From an uncultured Peptococcaceae bacterium (GTDB lineage Bacteria > Bacillota > Limnochordia > Darwinibacteriales > Darwinibacteriaceae): a DNA stretch of 31,292 nt. Of this stretch, positions 7,503-15,210 are shown in pieces. The notes under the pieces are model-generated. The model did no database searches, was not told the origin of the DNA, and worked only from the letters and a program-made list of their open reading frames with translations. The translations under genes were made by a program, and so were the position numbers. Every line of letters begins with the position of its first letter. Position 1 is the first letter of the stretch. The DNA lies in assembly GCA_937988745.1 (NCBI GenBank), contig CALKAR010000005.1:1-31292 (forward strand), in the 5' to 3' direction.

Positions 7503-7516
7503 AGGAGGAACAGCAC

Positions 7517-8224
7517 GTGAAACAGCGTTATTTCTGGGTGGCTGCTGTCCTGATCCTATTTGCGGCAGCGGTCTTTTTACCACGACATGTCTTACTGCCA
7601 AGATTCACAGCAGAACTGCAGGATTATATAAAGGAGCAGTTTCATGCTGAAGAAGTTGAAATTGATTTAGCATGGCACGGCAGTTGGAGTTTACTCCTAG
7701 GCCGTGTCCCTGAGGTGGAAATCGTGATTGCAGACGGGTCAACGGCTGGTCTTCCGATTCAGAGCGCACGGCTTAAAGCAGTAGACCTGCGGTTTCATCC
7801 TTGGGCTCTCTTTAAAGAGAGGGAGTTTTGGTATGCCGGCTCTGAGTTTCTTCAGATTTCTGCCCGCGTAACTGAGCAGGGCTTGAACGAATATTTTAGA
7901 GAACACGTTTCGCAGATTCAAGACTTGCAAGTTCAAGCTCGAGAAGGGAAACTGCAGGTAAGAGGCATTTTATATTTTCTGAATGTTCCCTGGGAGTTGG
8001 CTTTAGAAGGCAGGCTTGAAATTGCTGGACCAACCATGGTGAGGGTAGTACCTACTGGTTTAATGGTCGAAGATGCGGCAGCCCCACCAGCATTGGTCGA
8101 GATGCTGTACCAGTTTTTCAGCTTCAACATCGACTTGGATCAGTTTCCATTTCCCATCGAGATTACCAGTATTCTGGTGGATGATGGGGGGATTGAGCTA
8201 GCAATTGAAGAAGTGCGGGAATAG
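7517..8224 (+). CDS. DUF2993 (LmeA-like) membrane-anchored envelope protein
   Basis: A 235-residue protein with an N-terminal hydrophobic anchor or uncleaved signal (about residues 5-22: FWVAAVLILFAAAVFL), followed by an extracytoplasmic domain of alternating beta strands with the DUF2993 layout: a helix at 30-43, VEIDLAWHG..LLLGRVPEVEIVIADG, and repeated strands to the C-terminus. DUF2993 proteins include the mycobacterial periplasmic phospholipid-binding LmeA needed for lipomannan elongation; the role in Firmicutes is unknown. GTG 7517 follows AGGAGG (7503-7508) at good spacing. It leads a run of five envelope genes that overlap or nearly touch, which suggests work on a surface polymer. Function beyond the domain family is inference. 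Confidence 0.7.
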   Translation: MKQRYFWVAAVLILFAAAVFLPRHVLLPRFTAELQDYIKEQFHAEEVEIDLAWHGSWSLLLGRVPEVEIVIADGSTAGLPIQSARLKAVDLRFHPWALFKEREFWYAGSEFLQISARVTEQGLNEYFREHVSQIQDLQVQAREGKLQVRGILYFLNVPWELALEGRLEIAGPTMVRVVPTGLMVEDAAAPPALVEMLYQFFSFNIDLDQFPFPIEITSILVDDGGIELAIEEVRE

Positions 8225-8234
8225 GAGTGGACTT

Positions 8235-9965
8235 ATGCGGAGGCTTCTGTGGCTGTTGGTGTGTCTAGCGGTGGCAGTCAGCGGAATCACAGCTGTGCAG
8301 CGCATCCAGATGGAAAGACAGCAGCGGGTTGTGGAGTTGGTTTATGATTATCGAGGACTTGAGCATTTGGCCAGCTACACTGGCCTGGATATGGTAGATA
8401 TTCTCAAGGAACTGCGGGAGCAGGGTGTAACTACCATTGCTGTACCGGCATATAGTTTGCTTGAGCTGGCTTTGGCCGGTGAACTTGTTCCTGATGAAAT
8501 TGGACAATATCTTGAGTCGCATGCCCATGAATTGGACAACCTGTGGGATCAGCCGACCATTTATCCGAAGGATGCTTTTGCTGTCGTTGAAACAGCAGGC
8601 ATGAAGGCTGCTCCTCGACTCAGCAACCCTCCCTGGGGCCTCTCTGATGAGTGGCTCGACCATTCTCCCAATTTTGTGATTCTTGGGGGAGTAGAAAGTC
8701 CAGGTTTTCCCTATCACGTGCGGGATTACGCTCAGCTGTTAGCTGATCTAGATGCTAAGATCGGCGTTGTAGAGTTTGCTCAGCAGAAAGGTTTCCCAGG
8801 TTTGGCACCTCCTGAACGGATGGTTCGTGTGCATGGTATCAACCAGCGGGAAATGGAAGCTCTCAGTTCGGAGCGCATTACGGCGCGCTATCTGCGAGCC
8901 GCGAAGGAGCGCAACATTCGGGTTCTCTATCTGCGTCCCATTTTGACTGGCGAAGATCCCTGGCAGGCTACGCTGCAGATCTTGACCGATCTGACTTCCG
9001 GTCTTCGTTCTGCAGGCTTCACCTTGGGAGAAAGTAGGCCTTTTCCCGCGTGGCAGGTACCCTCATGGCAGCGGACCATTGTCTGGATAGGTATATGGGC
9101 AGGTGCGGCGCTGTTGACGAGCGCCTGGGTTAAGCTCCCTGCCGTAATGTATGCACTTGGAGCAGCGTTAGGCTTGCTGTTTTCTATAACCCTATCTTCT
9201 GTGAATTTGACTCTTGCGCAGCAGGGAATGGCTCTGTTGGCTGCAGTCGTTTTTCCCTGTCTAGCTTTTCAGGTACAGGCAGGGCGCTCCACTATAAGCC
9301 GCTTCGCCAGTATTTCGGCTGTATCAATCGCTGGCGGCTTCTTGGTGGCAGGCTGCTTAACAGGAACCGAGTATTTGATAAAAGTTGCCGAGTTTCGTGG
9401 AGTGAAACTAATGCACATTCTGCCCATTGGCATAATGGCTCTAGCGGTTGTTTTTCAACCGATTCTGCCGATTAAAAGTAGGCGGGAGCTTGGCAGCCAA
9501 CTGAGTTTCCTTTGGAATCTTTCTATACCACTAAAACTGCTGGTGGTTGGGGGGACGTGTTTAGCAGGAGCCGGAGCAGTCTATATTCTGCGGACCGGGA
9601 ACTTTGGACTTCCTGTCGCCAATATGGAGATCGTGCTGCGTGAGTTTCTCGAAAAGGTACTGGTGGTTCGTCCCCGCACAAAAGAGTTCTTAATTGGGCA
9701 TCCAGCGCTGTATATCTTATTAAGGGAACGGCGTGGAAAGGCTGCCTGGTTGATGCCGGTCGCAGTTATAGGCCAGCTCTCAATGGTGAATACTTTCAGC
9801 CACATTCATACGCCCCTTCTGGTGACTTTGATTCGAACAGGATATGGCTTGGTTTTCGGGTATATTATTGGATGGACTGTCTATCAGCTGTATCAGCTAG
9901 GGAAGGGGTTGTTCACGGGTGATCGTGGTCTCGGGGTATCACGGTTATGGCAATCTGGGCGATGA
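8235..9965 (+). CDS. DUF5693 family multi-spanning membrane protein
   Basis: A 576-residue protein with a signal-anchor (RRLLWLLVCLAVAVSGITAV, about 2-21). An extracytoplasmic domain of about 260 residues contains GLDMVDILKELREQGVTTIA, and the C-terminal half has about eight hydrophobic helices (from about residue 280 to 565). This is the architecture of DUF5693 proteins, which in Firmicutes often sit directly before csaB, as here. The function is unknown; linkage suggests a part in pyruvylated cell-wall polymer synthesis or export. I chose ATG 8235, 10 bases after the previous stop and following AGGAGTGG (8224-8231); in-frame codons upstream lie inside the preceding gene. Its 3' end overlaps csaB by 47 bases. 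Confidence 0.7.
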   Translation: MRRLLWLLVCLAVAVSGITAVQRIQMERQQRVVELVYDYRGLEHLASYTGLDMVDILKELREQGVTTIAVPAYSLLELALAGELVPDEIGQYLESHAHELDNLWDQPTIYPKDAFAVVETAGMKAAPRLSNPPWGLSDEWLDHSPNFVILGGVESPGFPYHVRDYAQLLADLDAKIGVVEFAQQKGFPGLAPPERMVRVHGINQREMEALSSERITARYLRAAKERNIRVLYLRPILTGEDPWQATLQILTDLTSGLRSAGFTLGESRPFPAWQVPSWQRTIVWIGIWAGAALLTSAWVKLPAVMYALGAALGLLFSITLSSVNLTLAQQGMALLAAVVFPCLAFQVQAGRSTISRFASISAVSIAGGFLVAGCLTGTEYLIKVAEFRGVKLMHILPIGIMALAVVFQPILPIKSRRELGSQLSFLWNLSIPLKLLVVGGTCLAGAGAVYILRTGNFGLPVANMEIVLREFLEKVLVVRPRTKEFLIGHPALYILLRERRGKAAWLMPVAVIGQLSMVNTFSHIHTPLLVTLIRTGYGLVFGYIIGWTVYQLYQLGKGLFTGDRGLGVSRLWQSGR

Positions 9966-10959
9966 AGCAATTCTGAAGGTACTTTGCGAGGGATTAACTG
10001 ATCTTGGAGTTTCTCGCCAGGATATAGTGGTTTTGACAGGAAATAAGGATTATACCCGAACAGTCCATGGTGTGCAAACTGTGGATCGCTATAACGCTAG
10101 TCAGATTTGGCAGATTCTGGGGCAGGCCACACTCCTGATCAGCGGCGGCGGTTCCCTGTTTCAGGACGTGACGAGTAAACGCAGCATTCCCTATTATTTA
10201 GGAATTATCGAGATGGGGCTGCGACGCAATGTGCCGCTCGTTCTATATGGTCACGGAATTGGTCCCATTGGGGCAGGGCTTTATAAGAAATTAGTGGCAC
10301 GTGTTTTTCGACGCAGTGTAGGATTTACGGTGCGAGATTCCTATAGTGCGCAATTTCTAGAGAAGCACAAGGTACCGGTACCAGCCGATGCACGGACTGT
10401 CGACCCCGTGTTTCAATGGGCGGCCACTAACGTTTCAAGGCAATCGCGTGGAAAACCCATAGTTGGCTTGAATTTGCGGCCTTATCCGAAGTGGCGGCAG
10501 CAGTTTCGTAATTGGGTGCAGGTGCTTAACCTAGTTTTCGCCCAGGGATGCGTCCTCAGATTTATACCGATCGGCCCCGGTGATGCCGAGTTGGGTCGGA
10601 TGTTGAAGAGACATCTTCCGCAGCTTCAGCTCGGTGAACCCCTTGGGCTTAATAATTTCCGCGAAGAATTGGGACAGTTGGAGCTGTTTATCAGTATGCG
10701 CCTGCATGGTGTTATACTCGGAGCTCTCAGCGGGGCTGTCCCCATTGCCGTTAATTATGACCCAAAGATTCATTCTGCCTGCGAGCAGCTGGGCAGCCGC
10801 TGGGTGGAGCTGGTCGAATTGGACCTTGTGCCCCGTTTGACTCAAGAAGTGCTTCAAAATATTGATCTAAACCGCAAACAACAAACTCATCAGTTAGAAC
10901 AGCTGCGCCAATATGCGGCGCGCAACCAGGATCTGCTGCGGCAGGTGTTGGAGGGATAA
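9919..10959 (+). CDS. csaB: Polysaccharide pyruvyl transferase CsaB
   Basis: Transfers pyruvate from phosphoenolpyruvate to a sugar of the secondary cell-wall polymer, creating the ketal that S-layer-homology (SLH) domains bind. The 346 residues fit the family. Recognisable parts are the N-terminal SGYHGYGNLGDEAIL (5-19), the Gly-rich SGGGSLFQD (75-83), LVLYGHGIGPIG (about 112-123), and the C-terminal ISMRLHGVILGALSG..VPIAVNYDPK with the conserved Arg-Leu-His. Translation starts at GTG 9919, with GGAAGGGG at 9901-9908, inside the end of the preceding gene. Its presence predicts SLH-domain surface proteins elsewhere in the genome. In diderm Firmicutes SLH-type porins tether the outer membrane to such a polymer. 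Confidence 0.88.
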   Translation: MIVVSGYHGYGNLGDEAILKVLCEGLTDLGVSRQDIVVLTGNKDYTRTVHGVQTVDRYNASQIWQILGQATLLISGGGSLFQDVTSKRSIPYYLGIIEMGLRRNVPLVLYGHGIGPIGAGLYKKLVARVFRRSVGFTVRDSYSAQFLEKHKVPVPADARTVDPVFQWAATNVSRQSRGKPIVGLNLRPYPKWRQQFRNWVQVLNLVFAQGCVLRFIPIGPGDAELGRMLKRHLPQLQLGEPLGLNNFREELGQLELFISMRLHGVILGALSGAVPIAVNYDPKIHSACEQLGSRWVELVELDLVPRLTQEVLQNIDLNRKQQTHQLEQLRQYAARNQDLLRQVLEG

Positions 10960-10962
10960 ATC

Positions 10963-11724
10963 GTGGTAAGACAAGCTGGCCAGGCTGATGTCCTCGGTGT
11001 TAGAATTGACAATGTTACAATGGAACAAGCTGTAGAACGCATTCGCGGTTTTGTGGCAAAAAAGGATAAACCGCATCTTGTAGTGACCTGCAATCCAGAG
11101 ATGGTGATGACTGCCTACACTGATCAGCTGCTGGCAGAGATCCTCCGCAGGGCAGATCTGGTGGTGCCCGATGGCATAGGGGTGGTGTGGGCCAGCCGGA
11201 TTCTGCAGCGCCCGTTAGCAGAACGGGTTCCTGGCATTGAACTTATGGAAGCTGTGCTGGCTGCGGCTGCGCAGTCGGGTTGGCGTGTTTTCCTGCTGGG
11301 AGCAGAGCCTGGAGTGGCCGAACGGGCAGGGGCGGAAATGCAGAAAGCCTTTCCAGGGCTGAATATCGTAGGACAGCACCACGGCTTCTTTGACAAGACC
11401 ACGGAACCGCAGGTGCTGGAACTCATCAGAAGGACACAGCCTCACATTCTCCTGGTAGCCCTTGGAGTACCGCGACAGGAGAAGTGGGCAGCAGCCCATT
11501 TAGCTAGTTTGAAAGTACCAGTTGCCATTGGTGTGGGTGGTAGTTTCAACGTGTGGGCCGGCGTGGATAAGCGGGCACCTCTCTGGATAAGACGCATTCA
11601 CCTTGAATGGCTGTATCGACTGCTCCGTCAGCCGTGGCGTTTTCGGCGGGCGCTGGCCATTCCGCAGTTCATGGCAGCGGTAATTTGGGAGCGGTTGTTT
11701 AGAGGGGAGAGTGTGAAAGGGTGA
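10963..11724 (+). CDS. WecG/TagA/CpsF family glycosyltransferase
   Basis: GT26-family enzyme of the type that adds N-acetylmannosamine(uronate) to an undecaprenyl-linked GlcNAc in teichoic-acid or enterobacterial-antigen synthesis. The family motifs are clear: LGVRIDNVTMEQAVERI near the N-terminus, CNPEMVM, PDGIGVVWASR with the catalytic Asp of TagA-type enzymes, FLLGAEPGVAE, VALGVPRQEKW and the GVGGSFNVWAG segment. The C-terminal helix with LEWLYRLLRQPWRFRR is the membrane-association tail of TagA. The length of 253 is normal. GTG 10963 follows GGAGGGA, three bases after the csaB stop; its end overlaps the next gene by four bases (GTGA). Together with csaB it suggests synthesis of a lipid-linked, pyruvylated wall polymer. 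Acceptor and donor are not determined. Confidence 0.88.
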   Translation: MVRQAGQADVLGVRIDNVTMEQAVERIRGFVAKKDKPHLVVTCNPEMVMTAYTDQLLAEILRRADLVVPDGIGVVWASRILQRPLAERVPGIELMEAVLAAAAQSGWRVFLLGAEPGVAERAGAEMQKAFPGLNIVGQHHGFFDKTTEPQVLELIRRTQPHILLVALGVPRQEKWAAAHLASLKVPVAIGVGGSFNVWAGVDKRAPLWIRRIHLEWLYRLLRQPWRFRRALAIPQFMAAVIWERLFRGESVKG

Positions 11725-12569
11725 AGTTGGAAGGCTGGCGTAAAGAACTGCTGAGCTATCTTGGCATACTGCTTGGGGTTACGGTGACAGCATTCGGCCT
11801 TTCCTTTTTCTTGGTGCCTAATAAGATCGCAGCTGGTGGAGTCAGCGGATTAGCCACGGTACTCCTTTACACGCTGAACGTACCCATGGGCCTCACCATG
11901 ATTTTGCTGAATGTACCTTTGTTTATTTTGAGTCTGCGAATCATTGGCCCCATGTTTGGGGTAAAGACCCTGTTTGGTTCAATTGCCTTATCGGTTGTGA
12001 TCGACCTGATGAACCAAGTGGCTTTACCATTAACAATGGATCCGCTGCTGTCCGCAATCTATGGTGGAGTTATAGCCGGAATAGGTTTAGGACTGGCATT
12101 TAGGTTTGGTGGCTCGACAGGCGGCACTGATATGGCCGCTCAACTTGTGGCTCGGTATCTGCCTATGAGTGTAGGTCAAGCTCTGTTATTTGTGGATGGT
12201 ATCGTTATTTTGCTAGCCGGATTGGTTTTTGGCCCTGAGCTGGCCTTATATGCGCTTCTTTCGGTCTTTGTCACTACGAAAGCTGTCGATTTGATTCAAG
12301 AAGGGCAGAGCTATGCCAAAGCAGTATTGGTGATCTCGGATCATTCTGATCAGATTGCCAAGCGGGTGATGGAAGACATGGATCGTGGTGTTACAGGCTT
12401 GCAAGCAAGAGGGCTTTATACGGGTACTCAGCGCGAGATGCTGCTGATTACAGTAGGTAGGACTGAGATAGCTAAAGTAAAGGATATTGTGCGGGATATT
12501 GACAGCCGAGCATTCGTCGTCATTTCTGATGTGCATGAAGTCCTTGGTGAAGGATTCCGCCGCCTATAG
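11721..12569 (+). CDS. YitT family (DUF161/DUF2179) membrane protein
   Basis: A 282-residue integral membrane protein. Residues about 10-190 form the YitT membrane domain (five to six helices) with the motifs FFLVPNKIAAGGVSGLATVL and RFGGSTGGTDMAAQLV. Residues about 195-280 are the soluble DUF2179 domain (YAKAVLVISDHSDQIAKRVM, ending RDIDSRAFVVISDVHEVLGEGF). The function of the family is not established. B. subtilis YvjA, of the same family, also lies between prfB and the ctpB-minJ genes, so this is probably the positional orthologue. GTG 11721 overlaps the preceding stop as GTGA. No terminator follows; a new promoter begins within 30 bases. Confidence 0.88.
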   Translation: MKLEGWRKELLSYLGILLGVTVTAFGLSFFLVPNKIAAGGVSGLATVLLYTLNVPMGLTMILLNVPLFILSLRIIGPMFGVKTLFGSIALSVVIDLMNQVALPLTMDPLLSAIYGGVIAGIGLGLAFRFGGSTGGTDMAAQLVARYLPMSVGQALLFVDGIVILLAGLVFGPELALYALLSVFVTTKAVDLIQEGQSYAKAVLVISDHSDQIAKRVMEDMDRGVTGLQARGLYTGTQREMLLITVGRTEIAKVKDIVRDIDSRAFVVISDVHEVLGEGFRRL

Positions 12570-12595
12570 ACGAGAGACTTGTCCGGGATTTAACA

Positions 12596-12624
12596 TTGTA
12601 AGCTGGGGTGCAATGCAGTATAAT
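12596..12624 (+). promoter_or_regulatory. Sigma-A promoter for the ctp gene
   Basis: TTGTAA (12596-12601), 17-base spacer, TATAAT (12619-12624, full consensus). It lies in the only gap of this stretch and would give a leader of about 35-55 bases, depending on the start codon used downstream. Confidence 0.75.
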
Positions 12625-12665
12625 TAGGATTAGTTATTGTTCTGCTTCTGAATTCATATTATTTT

Positions 12666-13901
12666 ATGGTAGAGAAAGATGGTGATGTGGTGAGCCGCAG
12701 ACTGGTTTGGGGTGCAGTATTGCTGCTTGTGCTCTCGCTGTTAGTAGGTTATGGTTCGGCGTTCACCAATGCAGTTACAGGCGGAACCGAGTTCCGTTTC
12801 AAAGAGCTGGGCACCGTGATTGATGTAATTGCTCTGGTTTCTACTCGTCATTATTTTCAGCCTGTGAGCACAATGGAACTAATTAAAGGTTATGTTGCTT
12901 CTGGAACAATCAATGGGATGCTCAGCCGAGCTCTAGACGATCCTTATACGCGCCACATGGATCCCGCTGCTTATGAGAATATGATCAACAACACTACTGG
13001 TGTGTATGGCGGCATTGGTATCGTGGTGGGCATGCAGGAAGAGGGACTGACAGTTGTGGCTCCGATCAAGGGCACTCCAGGAGAACGGGCTGGTTTACGT
13101 CCTAATGATCGGATTATAGCAATCGATGGGAAAGAAACAACCTTTATGACCCTCGATGAGGCAGTTAGCATTATGCGTGGTGAAGAAAACACACCAATCG
13201 ATTTGACCATTCGTCGCGGCGAAGAGGTTCTTGAAGTTCACATCATCAGAGAATTAATTAATGTAGAATCAGTCACAGAGGCAGAGATAATTGACTCTGA
13301 GTATGGGATCGGGTATATCCAAATTACAAACTTTTCCGATCGTACTTATGTTGAGCTGGTTGAGGCGCTCGAAAATCTTGATAACCAAGGAATGCGGGCC
13401 CTAATCCTGGACCTGCGGAATAACCCAGGAGGAACTCTGAATGCAGCTTTGCTCGTAGCAGATGAGTTTGTTAAGGATGCTCCTCTGGTTTATCTTGAAG
13501 ACCGGGATGGCAATCGCCTGCCATTTATGGCAGAGGCGGCTGGTACCAGAGAACCGATACCGATTGTTGTGCTGATTAACGGCAGCAGCGCCAGCGCTTC
13601 TGAAATTGTGGCTGGTGCTCTGCGTGACAATGATCTGGCTGTACTAGTGGGAACCACTACCTTTGGAAAGGGTTTAGTGCAGTCGCTCTATCCTCTGCGC
13701 GACGGGAGTGCACTGACCATCACAGAACAAGGTTATCTCACTTCCGGCGGACACAATATCAATGGAGAAGGCATTACTCCAGATATTGTCGTTGAGGTCA
13801 CTCCAGAAGAGGAAGAAGCTATCTATCTAGGCACGGCTGAGTATGATGCCCAATTAGAAAAGGGTTTAGAGGTTTTGCGCAGCCAGCTAGAAGCTAATTA
13901 A
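12666..13901 (+). CDS. C-terminal processing peptidase (S41, CtpA/CtpB-like)
   Basis: Serine-lysine protease exported across the membrane. It has an N-terminal signal-anchor (LVWGAVLLLVLSLLVGYGSA), an S41 N-terminal helical region, a PDZ domain (about residues 110-190: GGIGIVVGMQEEGLTVVAPI, GTPGERAGLRPNDRIIAIDG), then the protease core with LDLRNNPGG, the nucleophile in INGSSASASEIVAG, and the general-base lysine in TTFGKGLVQS. The 411 residues suit the family. The start is uncertain: ATG 12666 has no clear Shine-Dalgarno, and in-frame GTG codons at 12687 and 12690 are possible alternatives. In B. subtilis ctpB (spore signalling) neighbours minJ, and the next gene here is MinJ-like. The cell function is not readable from sequence. 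Confidence 0.93.
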   Translation: MVEKDGDVVSRRLVWGAVLLLVLSLLVGYGSAFTNAVTGGTEFRFKELGTVIDVIALVSTRHYFQPVSTMELIKGYVASGTINGMLSRALDDPYTRHMDPAAYENMINNTTGVYGGIGIVVGMQEEGLTVVAPIKGTPGERAGLRPNDRIIAIDGKETTFMTLDEAVSIMRGEENTPIDLTIRRGEEVLEVHIIRELINVESVTEAEIIDSEYGIGYIQITNFSDRTYVELVEALENLDNQGMRALILDLRNNPGGTLNAALLVADEFVKDAPLVYLEDRDGNRLPFMAEAAGTREPIPIVVLINGSSASASEIVAGALRDNDLAVLVGTTTFGKGLVQSLYPLRDGSALTITEQGYLTSGGHNINGEGITPDIVVEVTPEEEEAIYLGTAEYDAQLEKGLEVLRSQLEAN

Positions 13902-13907
13902 GTATTG

Positions 13908-13933
13908 AACATCCTGGCCCGCGCCAGGATGTT
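13908..13933 (+). repeat. Perfect hairpin between the ctp and MinJ-like genes
   Basis: AACATCCTGGC (13908-13918) and GCCAGGATGTT (13923-13933) pair over 11 bases with a 4-base loop. No T-run follows, so it is not a clear intrinsic terminator. It may act in mRNA processing, stability or partial termination between the two genes. Confidence 0.7.
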
Positions 13934-13953
13934 TGCACATGGAGGTAGGATGA

Positions 13954-15204
13954 TTGACGAATTTGTGGGAATTGGTGGTACTGGTTCTTAGGACCTTCCC
14001 CTTGATGCTGACAGATATCACCTATGTACTCATTATCGGTGTGGTGTTCTTTTTCATCTACCGCCAGTATCAGAAGGTGCAGATTTATGAACAGCGGCTG
14101 TTTGGACTCAACCGCATCAATCCGCTGATCGAAACCTCAACGGCGATGATCTACGGACTGATTGGAGGTATTCTCGCTACAGTGCTGTTTGTAGGGCTGG
14201 GTGTTTCCTTATCCGATAGTGGGATTGCCTACCTGTGGATTACAGCACTGCTGCTCATGTTTATTCACCCCCGGTTTCTGTGCTTTTCTTACGCAGGTGG
14301 AATAATTGGTATGCTTTCGCTGCTGGCTGGTTATCCGCAGGTGAATATACCATCTCTTATGGCCCTGGTTGCCATTCTCCATCTCGCTGAGTCTTTCTTG
14401 ATCGCAGTGAATGGTTATCACGGTGCCAGTCCTATCTACTTCAAACATGGAGAAAAAGTGGTGGGAGGATTCTCGCTGCAGAAGTTCTGGCCGGTTCCCT
14501 TTGTGGCGCTCTTGGGATTGATGATGTTGGACACAGGCATCGATCTGGACGTGGTTGCCATGCCTGATTGGTGGCCGCTTTTTTCGTCTGGGCTTGAAGT
14601 CCCTGAGGGACAGACCATAATTTACATGCTGTTTCCGGTAATCGCAGCCTTAGGTTACAGTGATTTCGCCGTTGCCGAACTGCCCAAAGCCAAAGCTCGA
14701 CGGAGTGCCTTTTTCTTGTCCATTTATAGTCTGGCGCTCCTTGGTTTGGCTCTCCTAGCAGATCGCTATTCTGCTCTGGCCTTTGCAGCTGTACTCTTCG
14801 CACCTCTAGGTCATGAGCTTGTGATATACTTAGGTCAGAGGGGAGAAAAGGTCAGACCACCAGTGTTTCAAACTGATGACGGCGTGATGGTTTTGGCAGT
14901 ACACCCTGATTCGCCCGCCGACAAGATGGGTCTGGGGCCGGGCGATGTGATTCGAGCTGTAAACGGTACAGCAGTAGAGAACTTACCGGAGCTGATTGAT
15001 CAGCTGTCTCCTTGGATTGTAGATCCAGTATTTGAAGTGGAGAACGAACTACGTGCGCAGAAAACGCGCACCATTATGTACCGGGGTAAAGTGCCGCCTC
15101 TAGGAATAATTCCAGCACCCCATCCGCGACAGCGTTTCTATATGCGGATGGGTGAACCTCCTTTGAAGCGGCTGTGGCAGAGATTGCGGCGGAAGAGGAA
15201 GTGA
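13954..15204 (+). CDS. MinJ-like PDZ-domain integral membrane protein
   Basis: A 416-residue protein with about eight to ten membrane-spanning segments over residues 8-300, then a PDZ domain (about 305-370: VMVLAVHPDSPADKMGLGPG, then DVIRAVNGTAVENL), and a basic C-terminal tail (RLWQRLRRKRK). Polytopic membrane domain plus C-terminal PDZ and position after a ctp gene and before uvrB match B. subtilis MinJ, which links DivIVA to MinD at the division site and cell poles. Translation starts at TTG 13954, seven bases after GGAGGT (13941-13946); an ATG four bases earlier is in another frame that soon stops. No min or DivIVA gene is in the window, so a division role is inference from architecture and synteny. 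Confidence 0.65.
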   Translation: MTNLWELVVLVLRTFPLMLTDITYVLIIGVVFFFIYRQYQKVQIYEQRLFGLNRINPLIETSTAMIYGLIGGILATVLFVGLGVSLSDSGIAYLWITALLLMFIHPRFLCFSYAGGIIGMLSLLAGYPQVNIPSLMALVAILHLAESFLIAVNGYHGASPIYFKHGEKVVGGFSLQKFWPVPFVALLGLMMLDTGIDLDVVAMPDWWPLFSSGLEVPEGQTIIYMLFPVIAALGYSDFAVAELPKAKARRSAFFLSIYSLALLGLALLADRYSALAFAAVLFAPLGHELVIYLGQRGEKVRPPVFQTDDGVMVLAVHPDSPADKMGLGPGDVIRAVNGTAVENLPELIDQLSPWIVDPVFEVENELRAQKTRTIMYRGKVPPLGIIPAPHPRQRFYMRMGEPPLKRLWQRLRRKRK

Positions 15205-15210
15205 CAGATT

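Noticed and set aside
12570..12665. Terminator after the YitT-family gene
   Set aside because: No stem-loop with T-run is visible in this gap; only the promoter at 12596-12624 is supported.
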